Shown here one piece after another: positions 10,203 to 20,239 of a DNA stretch of 64,000 nt (positions within the stretch are counted from its first letter, which is position 1; every line of letters starts with the position of its first letter). Origin of the DNA: Andalucia godoyi (taxonomy: Eukaryota > Discoba > Jakobea > Jakobida > Andaluciidae); the NCBI GenBank assembly GCA_009859145.1, contig VRVR01000027.1:186001-250000 (forward strand), written 5' to 3'. The notes below the pieces were generated by a model. The model ran no database searches. It saw only the letters and a program-made list of their open reading frames with translations, and had not been told where the DNA came from. Position numbers and translations under genes: made by a program.

Positions 10203-13200
10203 TCAATCATGGCTCACCATGGGCGCATCTTCCGACTCGACGGCTTTTGAGGTTTCCAAAGCGGCCTTTGCGCCAGCAGCCATCGCACGCTCTCTCATTT
10301 CGAGAATCTCCTTTGGAATCACGACCTTTCTTGGCGGAACAGGGATGCAGCGGATGATGGCGCCCAGCGGCAGGGAGATGAATCCAATGATGATGCATCC
10401 CCACCACTGCCCGACGGTAAGACCGGTGGTCTGGATGGCCACACCGCCGAATTCGACAATAAGTGCCTGGATCAGAACAGTCGAAAACCAGATGAGGAAG
10501 AAGAGCGGGGACTTCGTCGGCGTCAGACCGGCAAAGATGTTGGCGTCCCATCCATCGGTATCCGCAATGCGACGGGCATTGAGCTCGTTGAAGAGCTGGC
10601 AGAACACAAATGAATTGAAAATGATCGTCGTCAGCTCAATGGAATTCTCAGTCACGCCAGGAATCAGCTTGTGGCCCGCAAACAGCAGCGTCATGGACAT
10701 CGTGATCTGGTACGCCCCTTGGCCCACAACGTTACGAAGCATAACAGACGTAATCAACGGGTCGTAGCGACCATACGGCTTGCGCTCCAGCAATGCAGGC
10801 GATGGCGGCTCAGTCGCAAGCGCAAGCGCCGCAAACGTGTCCATGATAAGATTGACCCAGAGCAACTGGATGACCGTCAGCGGAAGATCACGCTGCGCAA
10901 GCGCTGCAATGAAAACCGTCGTCAACGCCACGAAATTCACAGTCATCTGGAACGAGAGGAACTTTCGGATATTCTCATACACCGAGCGTCCCCAAAGAAC
11001 CGCCTTGACGATCGACGAGAAGTTGTCGTCCAGAATCACAATGTCCGATGCCTCCTTTGCGACTTCCGTTCCAGAGAGCCCCATCGACAAACCAACATCG
11101 GCTTCCTTGAGTGCTGGTGCGTCGTTCGTTCCATCGCCCGTAACCGCAACGACTTCTCCAAGCGTACGCAGGCGATTCACAAAGATGAACTTGTCCGACG
11201 GAGTAGAGCGCGCAAGAACCTGCAAATTCGGCAACACGCGATCACGCTCCTCGTCCGACATGTTTCGGAACACGCGCCCCTCCATCGCCACACCGCCGTC
11301 TGTCAGGATTCCGCACTCACGGGCAATGTGCTTCGCGGTCAGAATGTTGTCACCCGTACACATTCGCACAACAATTCCAGAGGCGCGGCATTGTCGGACT
11401 GCCTCGTACACCTCCTTGCGCAGCGGATCCTTGATGCCGACAATCGCAATGCACGTCATCTTGGACTCTGGATCGCTCTCACTGGGCTCCCCGGACACCG
11501 ATACAGGAACATTCGTCCATTGGTCGCCACCATCCTCTGCAAAGTCCCGATATGCCAGGCAGATCGTGCGAAGACCCTGCGAAGCCATCTTGACAATCAG
11601 CTCTTCGAGATGTGCACGGTCATCGGTCGTAATGTCCACTTCGGCGCCAGACGGCGTCATGCGCTTTGAGCAGAGACCGAGGACAATCTCCGAAGCACCC
11701 TTGGAGAACAGGCGGAACTTCGGGCCCACTCCGTTTGCAGCAGCACCCTTGGAACCGAGAGAAACAATGGTCGACATGCGCTTGCGGTCTGACGAGAACG
11801 TGTACACCTGGTGGATCGCATTCTTGTGCAGCTTTCGGATCGCCTCCCAATCCGAGTCAAAATTCCTTTGCACCAACCACAACAGCGCGCATTCGGTCTT
11901 GTTTCCAACAAAATCCGGCCTTCCGTCCTCCTTCACAGCAATGACTGCCTTTGTGTTGATCGCAATTCCCTCGCACAGAAGCTGCTGAACACGCTCCGAC
12001 GGCAAGGCTTTCGGAAACTCTTCATTGTCAATGAAATCTCCGGCAAAGTAACCCTTGACGACAGTCATTCTGTTCTCGGTGAGCGTTCCGGTCTTATCCG
12101 AACAGATTGTCGTTGCGCCGCCCATTGTTTCGCACGCAGACAAGTGCCGTACAAAGTTGTTGTCCTTCATCATCTTCTTCATGGAGTACGCAAGAGCAAT
12201 CGTAACTGCCAGCGGCAAGCCCTCGGGCACCGCAACGACTACGATTGTGACTGAAATCAAAAAGAAGTTCACAAACACATTGGTCGATCCACTGTTCCAT
12301 GATTCACTTGTCGAAGCACGGACAGTGTATGAAATCGCGAGGACCAAAAACACAAGGATCGCGACGACGAACCCGGCTTTTCCGATCTGCGTCGCCAAGG
12401 CATCGAGCTTAATCTGCAGCGGCGTGTCTTCGGGGTCCTTCACGAGCTTTGCGACCGTCAGACCCCATTCCGAGTTCTCGCCAACGGCCAAAACAAGCAT
12501 CCGGCCCGTGCCATCTGCAACCTGGGTTCCAGACAGCAAGAACGGTGCTTCACGCCGCGACTTCTTCACCAAGTCCGTTTCTCCGGTCATGGCGGACTCG
12601 TCTGTGGCGACATTGAATCCATCGATCAGAACACCATCGGCCGGCACCTGGTCTCCCGAATCCAAGATCACGACATCTCCGACGCACAAGTCATGCGTTG
12701 AAATCACAGCGCGCTTGCCGCCACGAACAACCTTGATCTGTCGGTTCTCCTTGACCTTGTTCAGCGCCTTGAACTGTCTTTCCTTTGAGTAGTTGTTTCC
12801 CGCGGTGACGAATGCGACCAGCAGCACGGCAATCATGATTGCCACCGGCTCAATCCACCCGTTTCCACCACCATCGTGGAATCCAAGCTCCAGTGCAAGC
12901 GACACGCATGCCAGTCCCGTCAAGATCCGCAGCATCAGATCCTCAAATGCTTCCCACAGCAACTCCAGAAATGAAGCCGACGGTTGCTCGGCGTATCGAT
13001 TCGCCCCAAACACGGATCGGCGATAGTCGTGGCCGTCGTGAAGCGCATGCGGAAATGCAGCGACCGCCTCCGCCGTCTGGTCCGTCTCCTTATCTGCGGA
13101 AATGCCATTGTCGAGATCCGTACACAGCTTTGCCGCCAGAAAGGAAACAGGATCCGCGTCCAACTCCCGAAGAGTAGGCACATCGCGCTCGAGCGAAAGC

Positions 13201-13301
13201 TGTGAAAGATCAGAAAGCGATATGCCAAACGGACCTTGAACCGTCGAAGACTGTCCTTCCATCACTGAGGACAGCACTGGTTTCTGTTCTGATCCAGACA
13301 T
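10203..13301 (-). CDS. P-type Ca2+-ATPase, plasma-membrane (IIB) type
   Basis: The ATG at 13301 gives 1032 residues; an in-frame ATG at 13370 would add 23. I prefer 13301 because the stretch between is a pyrimidine-rich leader like those of other genes here. The actuator motif MTGETD, the M4 motif PEGLPLAVT, the phosphorylation site CSDKTGTLTE (Asp about 402) and the hinge TGDGTNDAPALKEADVG are all intact. The ERQFKALNKVKENRQI segment and the order of domains match plasma-membrane Ca2+ pumps, which export cytosolic Ca2+ at the cost of ATP. The C-terminal tail is only about 45 residues, too short for the long calmodulin-binding tail of animal pumps, so any autoinhibitory region is more likely at the N terminus. 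About ten TM segments. No intron. Confidence 0.95.
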   Translation of the reverse strand: MSGSEQKPVLSSVMEGQSSTVQGPFGISLSDLSQLSLERDVPTLRELDADPVSFLAAKLCTDLDNGISADKETDQTAEAVAAFPHALHDGHDYRRSVFGANRYAEQPSASFLELLWEAFEDLMLRILTGLACVSLALELGFHDGGGNGWIEPVAIMIAVLLVAFVTAGNNYSKERQFKALNKVKENRQIKVVRGGKRAVISTHDLCVGDVVILDSGDQVPADGVLIDGFNVATDESAMTGETDLVKKSRREAPFLLSGTQVADGTGRMLVLAVGENSEWGLTVAKLVKDPEDTPLQIKLDALATQIGKAGFVVAILVFLVLAISYTVRASTSESWNSGSTNVFVNFFLISVTIVVVAVPEGLPLAVTIALAYSMKKMMKDNNFVRHLSACETMGGATTICSDKTGTLTENRMTVVKGYFAGDFIDNEEFPKALPSERVQQLLCEGIAINTKAVIAVKEDGRPDFVGNKTECALLWLVQRNFDSDWEAIRKLHKNAIHQVYTFSSDRKRMSTIVSLGSKGAAANGVGPKFRLFSKGASEIVLGLCSKRMTPSGAEVDITTDDRAHLEELIVKMASQGLRTICLAYRDFAEDGGDQWTNVPVSVSGEPSESDPESKMTCIAIVGIKDPLRKEVYEAVRQCRASGIVVRMCTGDNILTAKHIARECGILTDGGVAMEGRVFRNMSDEERDRVLPNLQVLARSTPSDKFIFVNRLRTLGEVVAVTGDGTNDAPALKEADVGLSMGLSGTEVAKEASDIVILDDNFSSIVKAVLWGRSVYENIRKFLSFQMTVNFVALTTVFIAALAQRDLPLTVIQLLWVNLIMDTFAALALATEPPSPALLERKPYGRYDPLITSVMLRNVVGQGAYQITMSMTLLFAGHKLIPGVTENSIELTTIIFNSFVFCQLFNELNARRIADTDGWDANIFAGLTPTKSPLFFLIWFSTVLIQALIVEFGGVAIQTTGLTVGQWWGCIIIGFISLPLGAIIRCIPVPPRKVVIPKEILEMRERAMAAGAKAALETSKAVESEDAPMVSHD

Positions 13302-14345
13302 GTTACGTGTAATCCTCGAAGGGGGAGGAAGTAAAGAAGAAGGGAGAGAATAGGCAGAAAGAATGAGCATTTTTGAGCGGGAAAAAAAGGTGTGAAAAAT
13401 TGCGAGACACAGAAGAAATTGTTGTTACACCGAAACGGCAGACAAACAAAGCAGACTGCAGAAAAGAAATGCGATCACAGATTTGCCCGCTCGCCCGTCT
13501 TAGAGAAAGAAAAGGCCGAACTTGGCGTGAGCAGTTGTGAAGGTCAAACACTGAAAGGCACATGTTTTCCATTTGCCCCAATGACCATTTCAATTCCACG
13601 ATGGAGCGAACTGGCAATTCGAAAGCGGTGACAACAAAAGGTGCTCCGATCGATGAATCATTCAATTCACTCATCCTCCTAGCCAAAGTCGGCCCACAAG
13701 AAAAACCACCAAAATGAATGCTCGTGTCTCTCCGAACAGTAAAATACTTTTCTAGCCACGTATTCGCCAACAACAAAGGGGGGTATTTCAACCGATGCGA
13801 TCCAGCCTGCCATCGTCGAAAACATGCTTGCCATGCAGACGATACGACGCAGAACATCCTAAAATTCCGCAGTGGTACACAGCAGGTTGAACATTCTCCT
13901 CGCAGTTCGGATCAAGGCCAGCAATGTTGAAGAGGCGCCACTCGATCGAGAAGAACCGTCCGTTGCCCACGATGACAGCAAGCTCCTCATTTTCGACAGC
14001 CAATGGACGGATGGAGACACGGCGAAGATCTGCGAATCCAATGCTGGAGCACAAGTACCAAAGGTAATTCACGCACAGTGCTCCGCCCTTGCATTCACCA
14101 CGCAGCAATTCATTTTCACAACCGATTTGAATCAGAAGATGTTCATAAAATTCGTCTGACAAGAAGAATTCTCCCGCCGTTGCGCAACAACCGGTGAAAG
14201 ATCTTCCAAAATAAAACAAGGAAATAAAGAAAATTACGGTTTACAACCAAAACAACGGGGGCACATGGGGGAGCCCACAAGTCACAAAGATCAGGAAAAG
14301 TTCTTCCCCAAATTGATGGGCCGTTTTAGAACTCGAGCCTGAAAT
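13302..14345. other. Upstream region of the Ca2+-ATPase; no confident gene
   Basis: About 1 kb. Next to the ATPase start the minus strand is pyrimidine-rich. A cysteine-containing minus-strand frame at 13788-14219 (about 140 codons) has some coding character but no ATG, so it could be an exon or chance. I see no RNA gene. Confidence 0.4.
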
Positions 14346-14468
14346 CTAGTCGGAATCATCCTTCTTCTTGTCCTTCTTGTCCTTCTTGTCGTGATCGTGG
14401 TCCTTTTTGTCCTTCTTGTCGTGGTCGTGGTCCTTCTTGTCCTTCTTGTCGTGCTCGTCTTTACCCAT
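14346..14468 (-). CDS. 40-residue His/Asp/Lys-rich micropeptide, possible metal binder
   Basis: An ATG at 14468 opens a 40-codon frame that stops with TAG at 14346. The product is nearly all Lys, Asp and His, built from alternating HDHD and KKDKKD blocks, with five histidines (residues 6, 14, 16, 24 and 26). The minus-strand leader upstream of the ATG is pyrimidine-rich (CTTTTTTCTTTTTCTTC), like the leaders of convincing genes in this window. The gene is divergent from the Cu+-ATPase, with 283 bp between the two starts. The composition suggests a metal-binding or buffering peptide, but that is inference. An alternative frame gives a basic Thr/Arg repeat without an ATG. A non-coding low-complexity tract remains possible. 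Confidence 0.5.
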   Translation of the reverse strand: MGKDEHDKKDKKDHDHDKKDKKDHDHDKKDKKDKKKDDSD

Positions 14469-14574
14469 TGCTTAAAGATTCTTTCAGTGTTTTTAAAAGC
14501 AATCGAAGAAAAAGAAAAAAGATGCAAACTTGTGGAGAGCGGTGATTTTATTACGTTCAAATCCACCAGACCTC

Positions 14575-14652
14575 AGAGTCGGAGTCGGATTCGGAGTCGG
14601 ATTCGGAGTCGGTGTCGGCGTCGGTGTCGGCGTCGGTGTCGGCGTCGGCGTG
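14575..14652 (+). repeat. Hexanucleotide repeat (GGAGTC / GGTGTC / GGCGTC)
   Basis: About 13 copies of a six-base unit with a variable third base lie in the 283-bp divergent promoter region between the micropeptide and Cu+-ATPase genes. Confidence 0.85.
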
Positions 14653-14751
14653 AGCATTTTGCGAACAGCAGATGGCGTCTTATTTTTTGCTGTCGGTTGG
14701 CAAAAGGATCTTGATGTAAGAAATAGTTTTTCTTTTGTTTCTTGATTTTCA

Positions 14752-17679
14752 ATGGCAGAACCACAACGCGACTATTCCAAGGCTAACGATCGAGACGGGG
14801 ATTGTTGTGCATCGCATTCTATTATGAAGGAAGATTGTGACAACCATGGTGGTGGAGAAAGTGAGAACACGCATCCACGTGTTTTTCCTCCTTCAGACGA
14901 TGATGATTCTTCTTGCAATTCGTGCGATAACCACTCGCACGGCCATGGCAAGAACGAGGCGAAAGACGAGTGTGGCTCCGCGTGTGGTGGCGGTCACTCG
15001 CATGGTCCAAGGACAGAAGATGCCTCGTGGAAAACGGAACCCTCGAGTTCAGGAAGTCCTTCCATCTCCACAGTTCCTGACGTTTGCTGCAAACCATGCA
15101 TGCAAGGGCAGTGTTGCGGTGACGACTGCTGCAAGGAGAAGTGCTCCTTGCTCGCACAAGAGCCGCATCTGACCACTGTTTTGTTCTTGGTTGCTGGAAT
15201 GACATGTGGAGGGTGTGTTTCGACTGCTGAGAGTCAGCTTCTGTCATTGCCATCTGTGACCAGGGTTTCTGCGTCCTCCTTGACAGGAAAGATAGAAGTC
15301 ACTTTTGACGAGTCTGTCATCCATCCTTTTGCGATTGCTTATTCGTTGAGTCTTGTTGGCTTCGAGGCAAGGCCGGTACTTTCCAACTCCAGCACCCCAT
15401 CGTTGATCGTTGCGTTTCCAGAAATGTTGTCGATGGAGGCGGAAATCGACACCCTCGGAAAGCTGCACAGTGGAATCACTTCCGTCTCACCTTTTCCCGG
15501 ACCTGCAAATCGACTCGAGGTCTTTTATGATCCATCCATAATATCTCCATCTCGGCTGTTTCTGCTTTTGGAGTTGTCTACGAAAGGCGCTGGCCGCTAT
15601 GTCTCCCGCTCCGAGATCGAATCCGAGCAACAGGCCGAAGCCGAGCATCAGGCGGTGTGGCGCTGGCAGTGGCGGTTCTGGGTGAGTCTCATCTTGTCGA
15701 TACCCACATTCCTGGTTGCGTTTGTTTTCCCTTCAACTGGACCGAATCTGGGTTTTGAAGTGGCCGGGAGCTTAACCCTTTCGACGCTTTTGCTCTGGTT
15801 GCTCGCCACTCCTGTGCAATTATGGATTGCTCAACCGCTGTACGAAAGCACATGGCTGGCTCTTCGCTATTCGCACCGCGCGAATATCGATACATTGATC
15901 GTCGTGAGCAGTTGCGTGGCCTACTTTTACAGTATGGCCATGGTGTTCGTGTGTCTTTCCGGAAATAGTGCGTGTGATGACGAGACCTTTTTTGAGGCTG
16001 CCACTTTGCTGATCATGCTTATTTGTCTTGGTCGCTACCTTGAGGTGGTAACGCGTCGCAAAACAGCCGGTGTGCTTCGGGAGTTGGCCGCCCTGCAGCC
16101 TGCCGTTGCGCGTTTGAATCCAGGCGGACAGATGGTGCCCGCGGATTTGATTACTCCAAAGGAACGGGTTCTGATTCTACCAGGAGAACAGATTCCTGTA
16201 GATGGAGTTGTTGAGCAAGGGGATTCAACAGTTGACGAGAGTATGATCACAGGAGAGTCGGCTCCTGTGGCGAAGGAAGTGGGTAGTGTTGTGACATGCG
16301 CAACGTTAAATCAGCATGGGTCTTTGGTGGTGGAGTGCACTGCAGATGCCCAATCTTCGAGTTTGTCGGCCATCAGACGGATGATAGAGAATGCGCAGGC
16401 GTCGAAGCCCCGCCTGCAGGAGGTCACCGATCAACTGGCATCGTTTTTCGTTCCTGTGATCATCATTGTAGCTACTGTTGTGTTTGTCATCTGGTTCAGT
16501 TTGGCCAGCACAGACTCGGTGGATACGAATGGCTCCCGGAGTTTTCCCTTTGCATTGAAGTTTGCTCTCGCACTTCTTGTTGTTTCGTGCCCATGCGCGG
16601 TTGGCTTGGCCGTTCCCACAGCGGTGATGGTAGGAACTGGCGTCGGTGCCCGCAAAGTCGGAGTTCTGTTCCGTGGTGCCGACTGCATTCAAAATCTTGC
16701 TGAAGTGGACACCATTGCGTTTGATAAGACCGGAACTCTGACAGAAGGAAAGTTTTCTGTCGTGCAAGTGTCTGTGGAGCCGGAGTTCTCCGAAACACAG
16801 TTGTTTTCTTATTTGTTGGCGGTTGAAAGCCTCAGCGAGCATCCCATTGCGAAGTCCGTGGTTGCCTTCATTCAGACCAAAGGCTGCATCTTGGATAGTC
16901 TTACCGTGGATTCGTCAGAAGCGGTTCCAGGAAGAGGCATCCGCTGTGCAGTGGGAAAGGATCGCCTTGCAGTTGGATCATTGCAGCTTATGTTAGATGA
17001 AGGCGTTCCCTCATTCCAGGATCCGGATGCTCCTGGCACCATGGTGTTTGTATCTTTTAATGGTCAGCTTGTTGGATGGTTGAGATTGGCAGACCGTCCT
17101 CGTGCTGATTCCGGATTGGTCATCGCAGAACTTCTCAGCCGTGGATTCCGTGTCGTTATGCTAAGTGGTGATCGCGAATCCGCTGTTTCTTCTTGCGCCG
17201 TAACGATTGGAATCAAGGAATACTTTGGGGCATTGCTGCCGGCTGACAAGGCGTCAAAAATTTCCGCGTGGCAAGCTGAGGGACATCGCGTGTTATTCGT
17301 GGGTGACGGGCTGAACGACTCCCCGGCTCTCGCTGAAGCGAGCGTCGGGATGGCTGTGTCGACAGCTTCCACCCTGTCAATGTCCACAGCAGATGTTGTT
17401 CTCCTCAAAGACCGTCTTGCTGATACTGTCGGCGCTATCGATTTGGCCCACGCTATCTTCCGGGTCATTCGATGGAATCTCTTTTGGGCCTTTTTATACA
17501 ATATCATTGCGATCCCTCTTGCCGCTGGAGTGCTCTATCCTGCTGGCGGTATCTCTATCAATCCTGCTTTTGCTGGCTTGTCTGAAGTCTTGTCGAGTAT
17601 CCCTGTGGTGCTCTGTTCCCTGACGTTGAATTGGTTTGAACCGAAACGGTTCTCAGTGAACAAAGAAGCGACAGCCTAG
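14752..17679 (+). CDS. Cu+-transporting P1B-type ATPase (CopA/ATP7-like)
   Basis: The 975-residue protein starts with ATG at 14752 after a T-rich leader. Residues 1-135 are unusually rich in Cys and His (CCASH, CNSC, HSHGHG, CGSACGGGHSHG, CCKPC, CCGDDCC), a likely extra metal-binding tail. One heavy-metal-associated domain follows with MTCGGC at 150-155. The transport motif SCPC (Cys613-Pro-Cys615), the phosphorylation site DKTGT (Asp658), SEHP (695-698) and GDGLND (851-856) are intact. The CPC motif predicts Cu+ (or Ag+) export out of the cytosol or into the secretory pathway. The C terminus is short. It is convergent with the ZIP gene and divergent from the micropeptide. Confidence 0.95.
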   Translation: MAEPQRDYSKANDRDGDCCASHSIMKEDCDNHGGGESENTHPRVFPPSDDDDSSCNSCDNHSHGHGKNEAKDECGSACGGGHSHGPRTEDASWKTEPSSSGSPSISTVPDVCCKPCMQGQCCGDDCCKEKCSLLAQEPHLTTVLFLVAGMTCGGCVSTAESQLLSLPSVTRVSASSLTGKIEVTFDESVIHPFAIAYSLSLVGFEARPVLSNSSTPSLIVAFPEMLSMEAEIDTLGKLHSGITSVSPFPGPANRLEVFYDPSIISPSRLFLLLELSTKGAGRYVSRSEIESEQQAEAEHQAVWRWQWRFWVSLILSIPTFLVAFVFPSTGPNLGFEVAGSLTLSTLLLWLLATPVQLWIAQPLYESTWLALRYSHRANIDTLIVVSSCVAYFYSMAMVFVCLSGNSACDDETFFEAATLLIMLICLGRYLEVVTRRKTAGVLRELAALQPAVARLNPGGQMVPADLITPKERVLILPGEQIPVDGVVEQGDSTVDESMITGESAPVAKEVGSVVTCATLNQHGSLVVECTADAQSSSLSAIRRMIENAQASKPRLQEVTDQLASFFVPVIIIVATVVFVIWFSLASTDSVDTNGSRSFPFALKFALALLVVSCPCAVGLAVPTAVMVGTGVGARKVGVLFRGADCIQNLAEVDTIAFDKTGTLTEGKFSVVQVSVEPEFSETQLFSYLLAVESLSEHPIAKSVVAFIQTKGCILDSLTVDSSEAVPGRGIRCAVGKDRLAVGSLQLMLDEGVPSFQDPDAPGTMVFVSFNGQLVGWLRLADRPRADSGLVIAELLSRGFRVVMLSGDRESAVSSCAVTIGIKEYFGALLPADKASKISAWQAEGHRVLFVGDGLNDSPALAEASVGMAVSTASTLSMSTADVVLLKDRLADTVGAIDLAHAIFRVIRWNLFWAFLYNIIAIPLAAGVLYPAGGISINPAFAGLSEVLSSIPVVLCSLTLNWFEPKRFSVNKEATA

Positions 17680-17910
17680 TAATTCTTGTGGAACTTAGAA
17701 CTGCACGTGATTTGCTGATATCAGTTTCTGCAATGCTGTCGAATAACACCATTGGAGCATCGACAACTCAAAATGCCGAGCTGCAGCTTCCTCGGGGTTG
17801 ATACATATTCTGGCAGCATATTGATCTTGCACCTCTTGTTTACCGAACCATTCAATTTGCATTTCTGACATCGTACAAAAAAGTCGTTCCTATTTTTGCA
17901 TTCGCAGAAG

Positions 17911-18738
17911 TTAAACCCAGAGTGCCAACACTGTAAATCCTCCGAATCCCAAGCAGAGCCACCCTTGTTTCCAAAAGAATCGTCCACGCAAAGCAACTTC
18001 CGGCAACATTTCCAGGAAAGACACAAAAATAAAAGAGCCCCCGGCGCAACTCAAAAGTATTCCGTTTGCCACCGACGAAGAATGGCCCCCTCCCGTTGCA
18101 AGCGAGCCAACAGCGATGCCCACTGGACAAGCAAGCGAAAATGCAACTGCCGCAGCTACGAGCCAAATAGCAGGCCACTGCAGACGAGTGAGTCGGACTC
18201 CCAGCGAGTAGGCGGCGAATCCTTTGTGCGCAATGACAGCTGCAAACAGCATGATGATTTCATGAGACGAGCTTTCCGTACCGAGACCAAGACCTTCCAG
18301 GAACGAGTGAAAACTGAGGCCAAACAGCAATGTCAACGCACCGGATGTATGATTGCCATCTTCAAGCCAACATTTGAGAGAGAAAAGAGCGAGGCACACG
18401 GAGCCGGACACAGCATAGGCAAGCGGAAACGCAATCTCAGCAAGCATACTGGCGGCCTGAGGAAGAACATGTACGAGACCAGCCGACAAGATAACCCCAG
18501 CCCCAATGGCTTCTCCTCCATCTTCGAAAAGGCTCTTGGAGACGCGATCTTTAACGGGCTCCTGATCAATAAAGGACATGCCTGACTCCAACTTATCCAA
18601 GTCCTCCGCAGTCGGCAATGTTTCCTGCTGCTTTGAATACCGGTTCCATCGTTGATGCAGGATCGGAACCATAGCTCCAGCCAAGCCAACAGCAAAAATA
18701 ACAAGGGCCAACAAAACCTTTAAGAGCTCAATGTCCAT
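17911..18738 (-). CDS. ZIP-family metal (Zn/Fe) transporter
   Basis: The 275-residue protein starts with ATG at 18738 and has about eight hydrophobic segments. The metal-path motifs of the two central helices are present: HSFLEGLGLG (144-153) and HKGFAAYSLG (171-180). In the second motif the Glu found in many ZIPs is Ala, as in the HKG-type subgroup related to animal ZIP1. The loop between the third and fourth segments is short and lacks the usual His cluster. ZIP proteins move Zn2+ or other divalent metals into the cytosol. It converges on the Cu+-ATPase with 231 bp between stops. Confidence 0.9.
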   Translation of the reverse strand: MDIELLKVLLALVIFAVGLAGAMVPILHQRWNRYSKQQETLPTAEDLDKLESGMSFIDQEPVKDRVSKSLFEDGGEAIGAGVILSAGLVHVLPQAASMLAEIAFPLAYAVSGSVCLALFSLKCWLEDGNHTSGALTLLFGLSFHSFLEGLGLGTESSSHEIIMLFAAVIAHKGFAAYSLGVRLTRLQWPAIWLVAAAVAFSLACPVGIAVGSLATGGGHSSSVANGILLSCAGGSFIFVSFLEMLPEVALRGRFFWKQGWLCLGFGGFTVLALWV

Positions 18739-19273
18739 GGTGAAACAATCGGTAAGTTCTGTACTTTATTACGATGCGATCGGAAAAGTGGAAGCAGCTT
18801 GAAAGAATTTGAGGACCACCACTTCCTTAAATCCAAGTTTTGTGAACTGATGCAAGCTTTGATGCTGCCGGCAAAAGCCATCTCCTTTGGATTTTTTAAC
18901 GCTCACCTCGACGTTTTAAGGTTCATTTCAGTTTAAAAAATTGACAAACGGTTAATGCTTTAATTGCACAAGATTCTGCAGACGCCACTCACTTCAGTAT
19001 CAGGGCTAATACATATCTCTTTTGTTACATAGAACCTTGCAAATGGTCATGAACTGAGGGACTTCTTTTAATCAGGAGTCACAGGTGTACAAACAGAACA
19101 AGCAAGAAAGTCGACTCTCTGGAAGGCAAATCTCAACGACGACGACCACTTCGAAAGCCTAAAAGCCCAATCCTGACAGCTGGCTGCGATAAAAAGAACC
19201 CTTTCTGCAGGACTGTGTTAGCACTGTTTTTGGAAAGCTGTTACATATCTTGAACGGTCATGAATGACACCAC
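18739..19273. other. ZIP gene upstream region
   Basis: About 530 bp between the ZIP start and the stop of the Zn2Cys6 gene, both on the minus strand. It should contain the ZIP promoter. I see no ORF of note and no clear repeat. Confidence 0.4.
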
Positions 19274-20239
19274 CTACCACAATCTCATTGGCATGAATGA
19301 AAGCAACCCATATACAAGATGATATCGATCATCGCGAAAGAAAAGCACCCGGCTAAACGCAGGTTCAACAAGATCGTTTCCAAATTGTACAGCTATTTTC
19401 ATTACTCGATTCTGCGATCTACAATCACCTCCTCGCATACTGCAACAGTCATCTTCCATGATCAAATCACCAAGACGCGGGGACGTGGAAAGCCAAAACG
19501 ACCGAGGAAACCGGCTCCATGCCTCGAAATCTCTATTGACGTCTACCACAGATAGGTGCTCGTCCAGAGAGAAAACGATCGCAGGCACTGGCATATCAAA
19601 AAATAAAATTGAATGAAGCAGTTCGCGAAAAGCTGACAGGGAACCATCACTTGTGTCACGCGAAGGCACAATCATGGTGGAAACGGTTAGAACGGTAGAA
19701 CAGGTCAACTTTTCCAGGAGGGTTCGATTCCCCACGCCACATTGCAAAGGGGACGTGCAAACAGGGTGTAATCGTGAGGGCTGATCAGGAGCGTCCGAGT
19801 TTTGCGTCAGAGAAAGCCCCGCAGCTGTCAAAACTGACGTCGAACTGCATGGGATCGTTGATATAGATATTGGAACTGACGGTACCGAGGATTGATCTGA
19901 TAATTCTAGAGGAAAACCGTCAAAACCGACTGCAGCAGAGCCCGGCAATACAGAATCGGAAATCGTAGAATTTGGGTACGTTGTCAGTTCGAGAACATTG
20001 AGATATTCTGGTGAATTGAAGGCCCCATTTGGCAAAAGAGGAACTGCAGGTGTAGTCATCGCTGAATCGGAAGTCGGCTCTGCAGTGAAAGAGACGGTGC
20101 TCCTCAAAGGAGCAGTGGAACTTTCACAAACCTGTGCTCGGCCCGACGCAATGCAGCGCTCACAAGCGGTTGTTCCGGAGCGCACACACCGCTTTTTCTG
20201 CTTGTGACACCACTGACACGAAGATGATCGGGAGGACAT
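19274..20239 (-). CDS. Zn2Cys6 transcription factor with PAS-like domain
   Basis: The 321-residue protein starts with ATG at 20239. The N terminus holds six cysteines at 8, 11, 18, 26, 29 and 38 with Lys/Arg between the second and third, the pattern of a Zn(II)2Cys6 binuclear cluster that binds DNA. A Ser/Thr-rich linker follows. Residues of about 215-310 (FDMPVPAIVFSLDEHLSVVDVN...) resemble a PAS domain. Zn2Cys6 plus PAS is known in fungal regulators of the Ert1/AcuK kind, but similarity beyond the architecture cannot be judged here. Its position beside metal-transport genes makes a metal or nutrient response a fair guess, not more. Confidence 0.85.
   Translation of the reverse strand: MSSRSSSCQWCHKQKKRCVRSGTTACERCIASGRAQVCESSTAPLRSTVSFTAEPTSDSAMTTPAVPLLPNGAFNSPEYLNVLELTTYPNSTISDSVLPGSAAVGFDGFPLELSDQSSVPSVPISISTIPCSSTSVLTAAGLSLTQNSDAPDQPSRLHPVCTSPLQCGVGNRTLLEKLTCSTVLTVSTMIVPSRDTSDGSLSAFRELLHSILFFDMPVPAIVFSLDEHLSVVDVNRDFEAWSRFPRSFWLSTSPRLGDLIMEDDCCSMRGGDCRSQNRVMKIAVQFGNDLVEPAFSRVLFFRDDRYHLVYGLLSFMPMRLW

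Noticed and set aside
13788-14219. Cys-containing minus-strand frame as a gene
   Set aside because: No ATG and no convincing splice site joining it to an upstream exon.
14291-14566. Thr/Arg-repeat frame over the micropeptide
   Set aside because: It starts with GTG and is the shifted reading of the same low-complexity tract.
19720-19740. tRNA T-arm-like GGGTTCGATTCCCC
   Set aside because: No matching acceptor stem or D-arm upstream, and it lies inside the Zn2Cys6 coding sequence.
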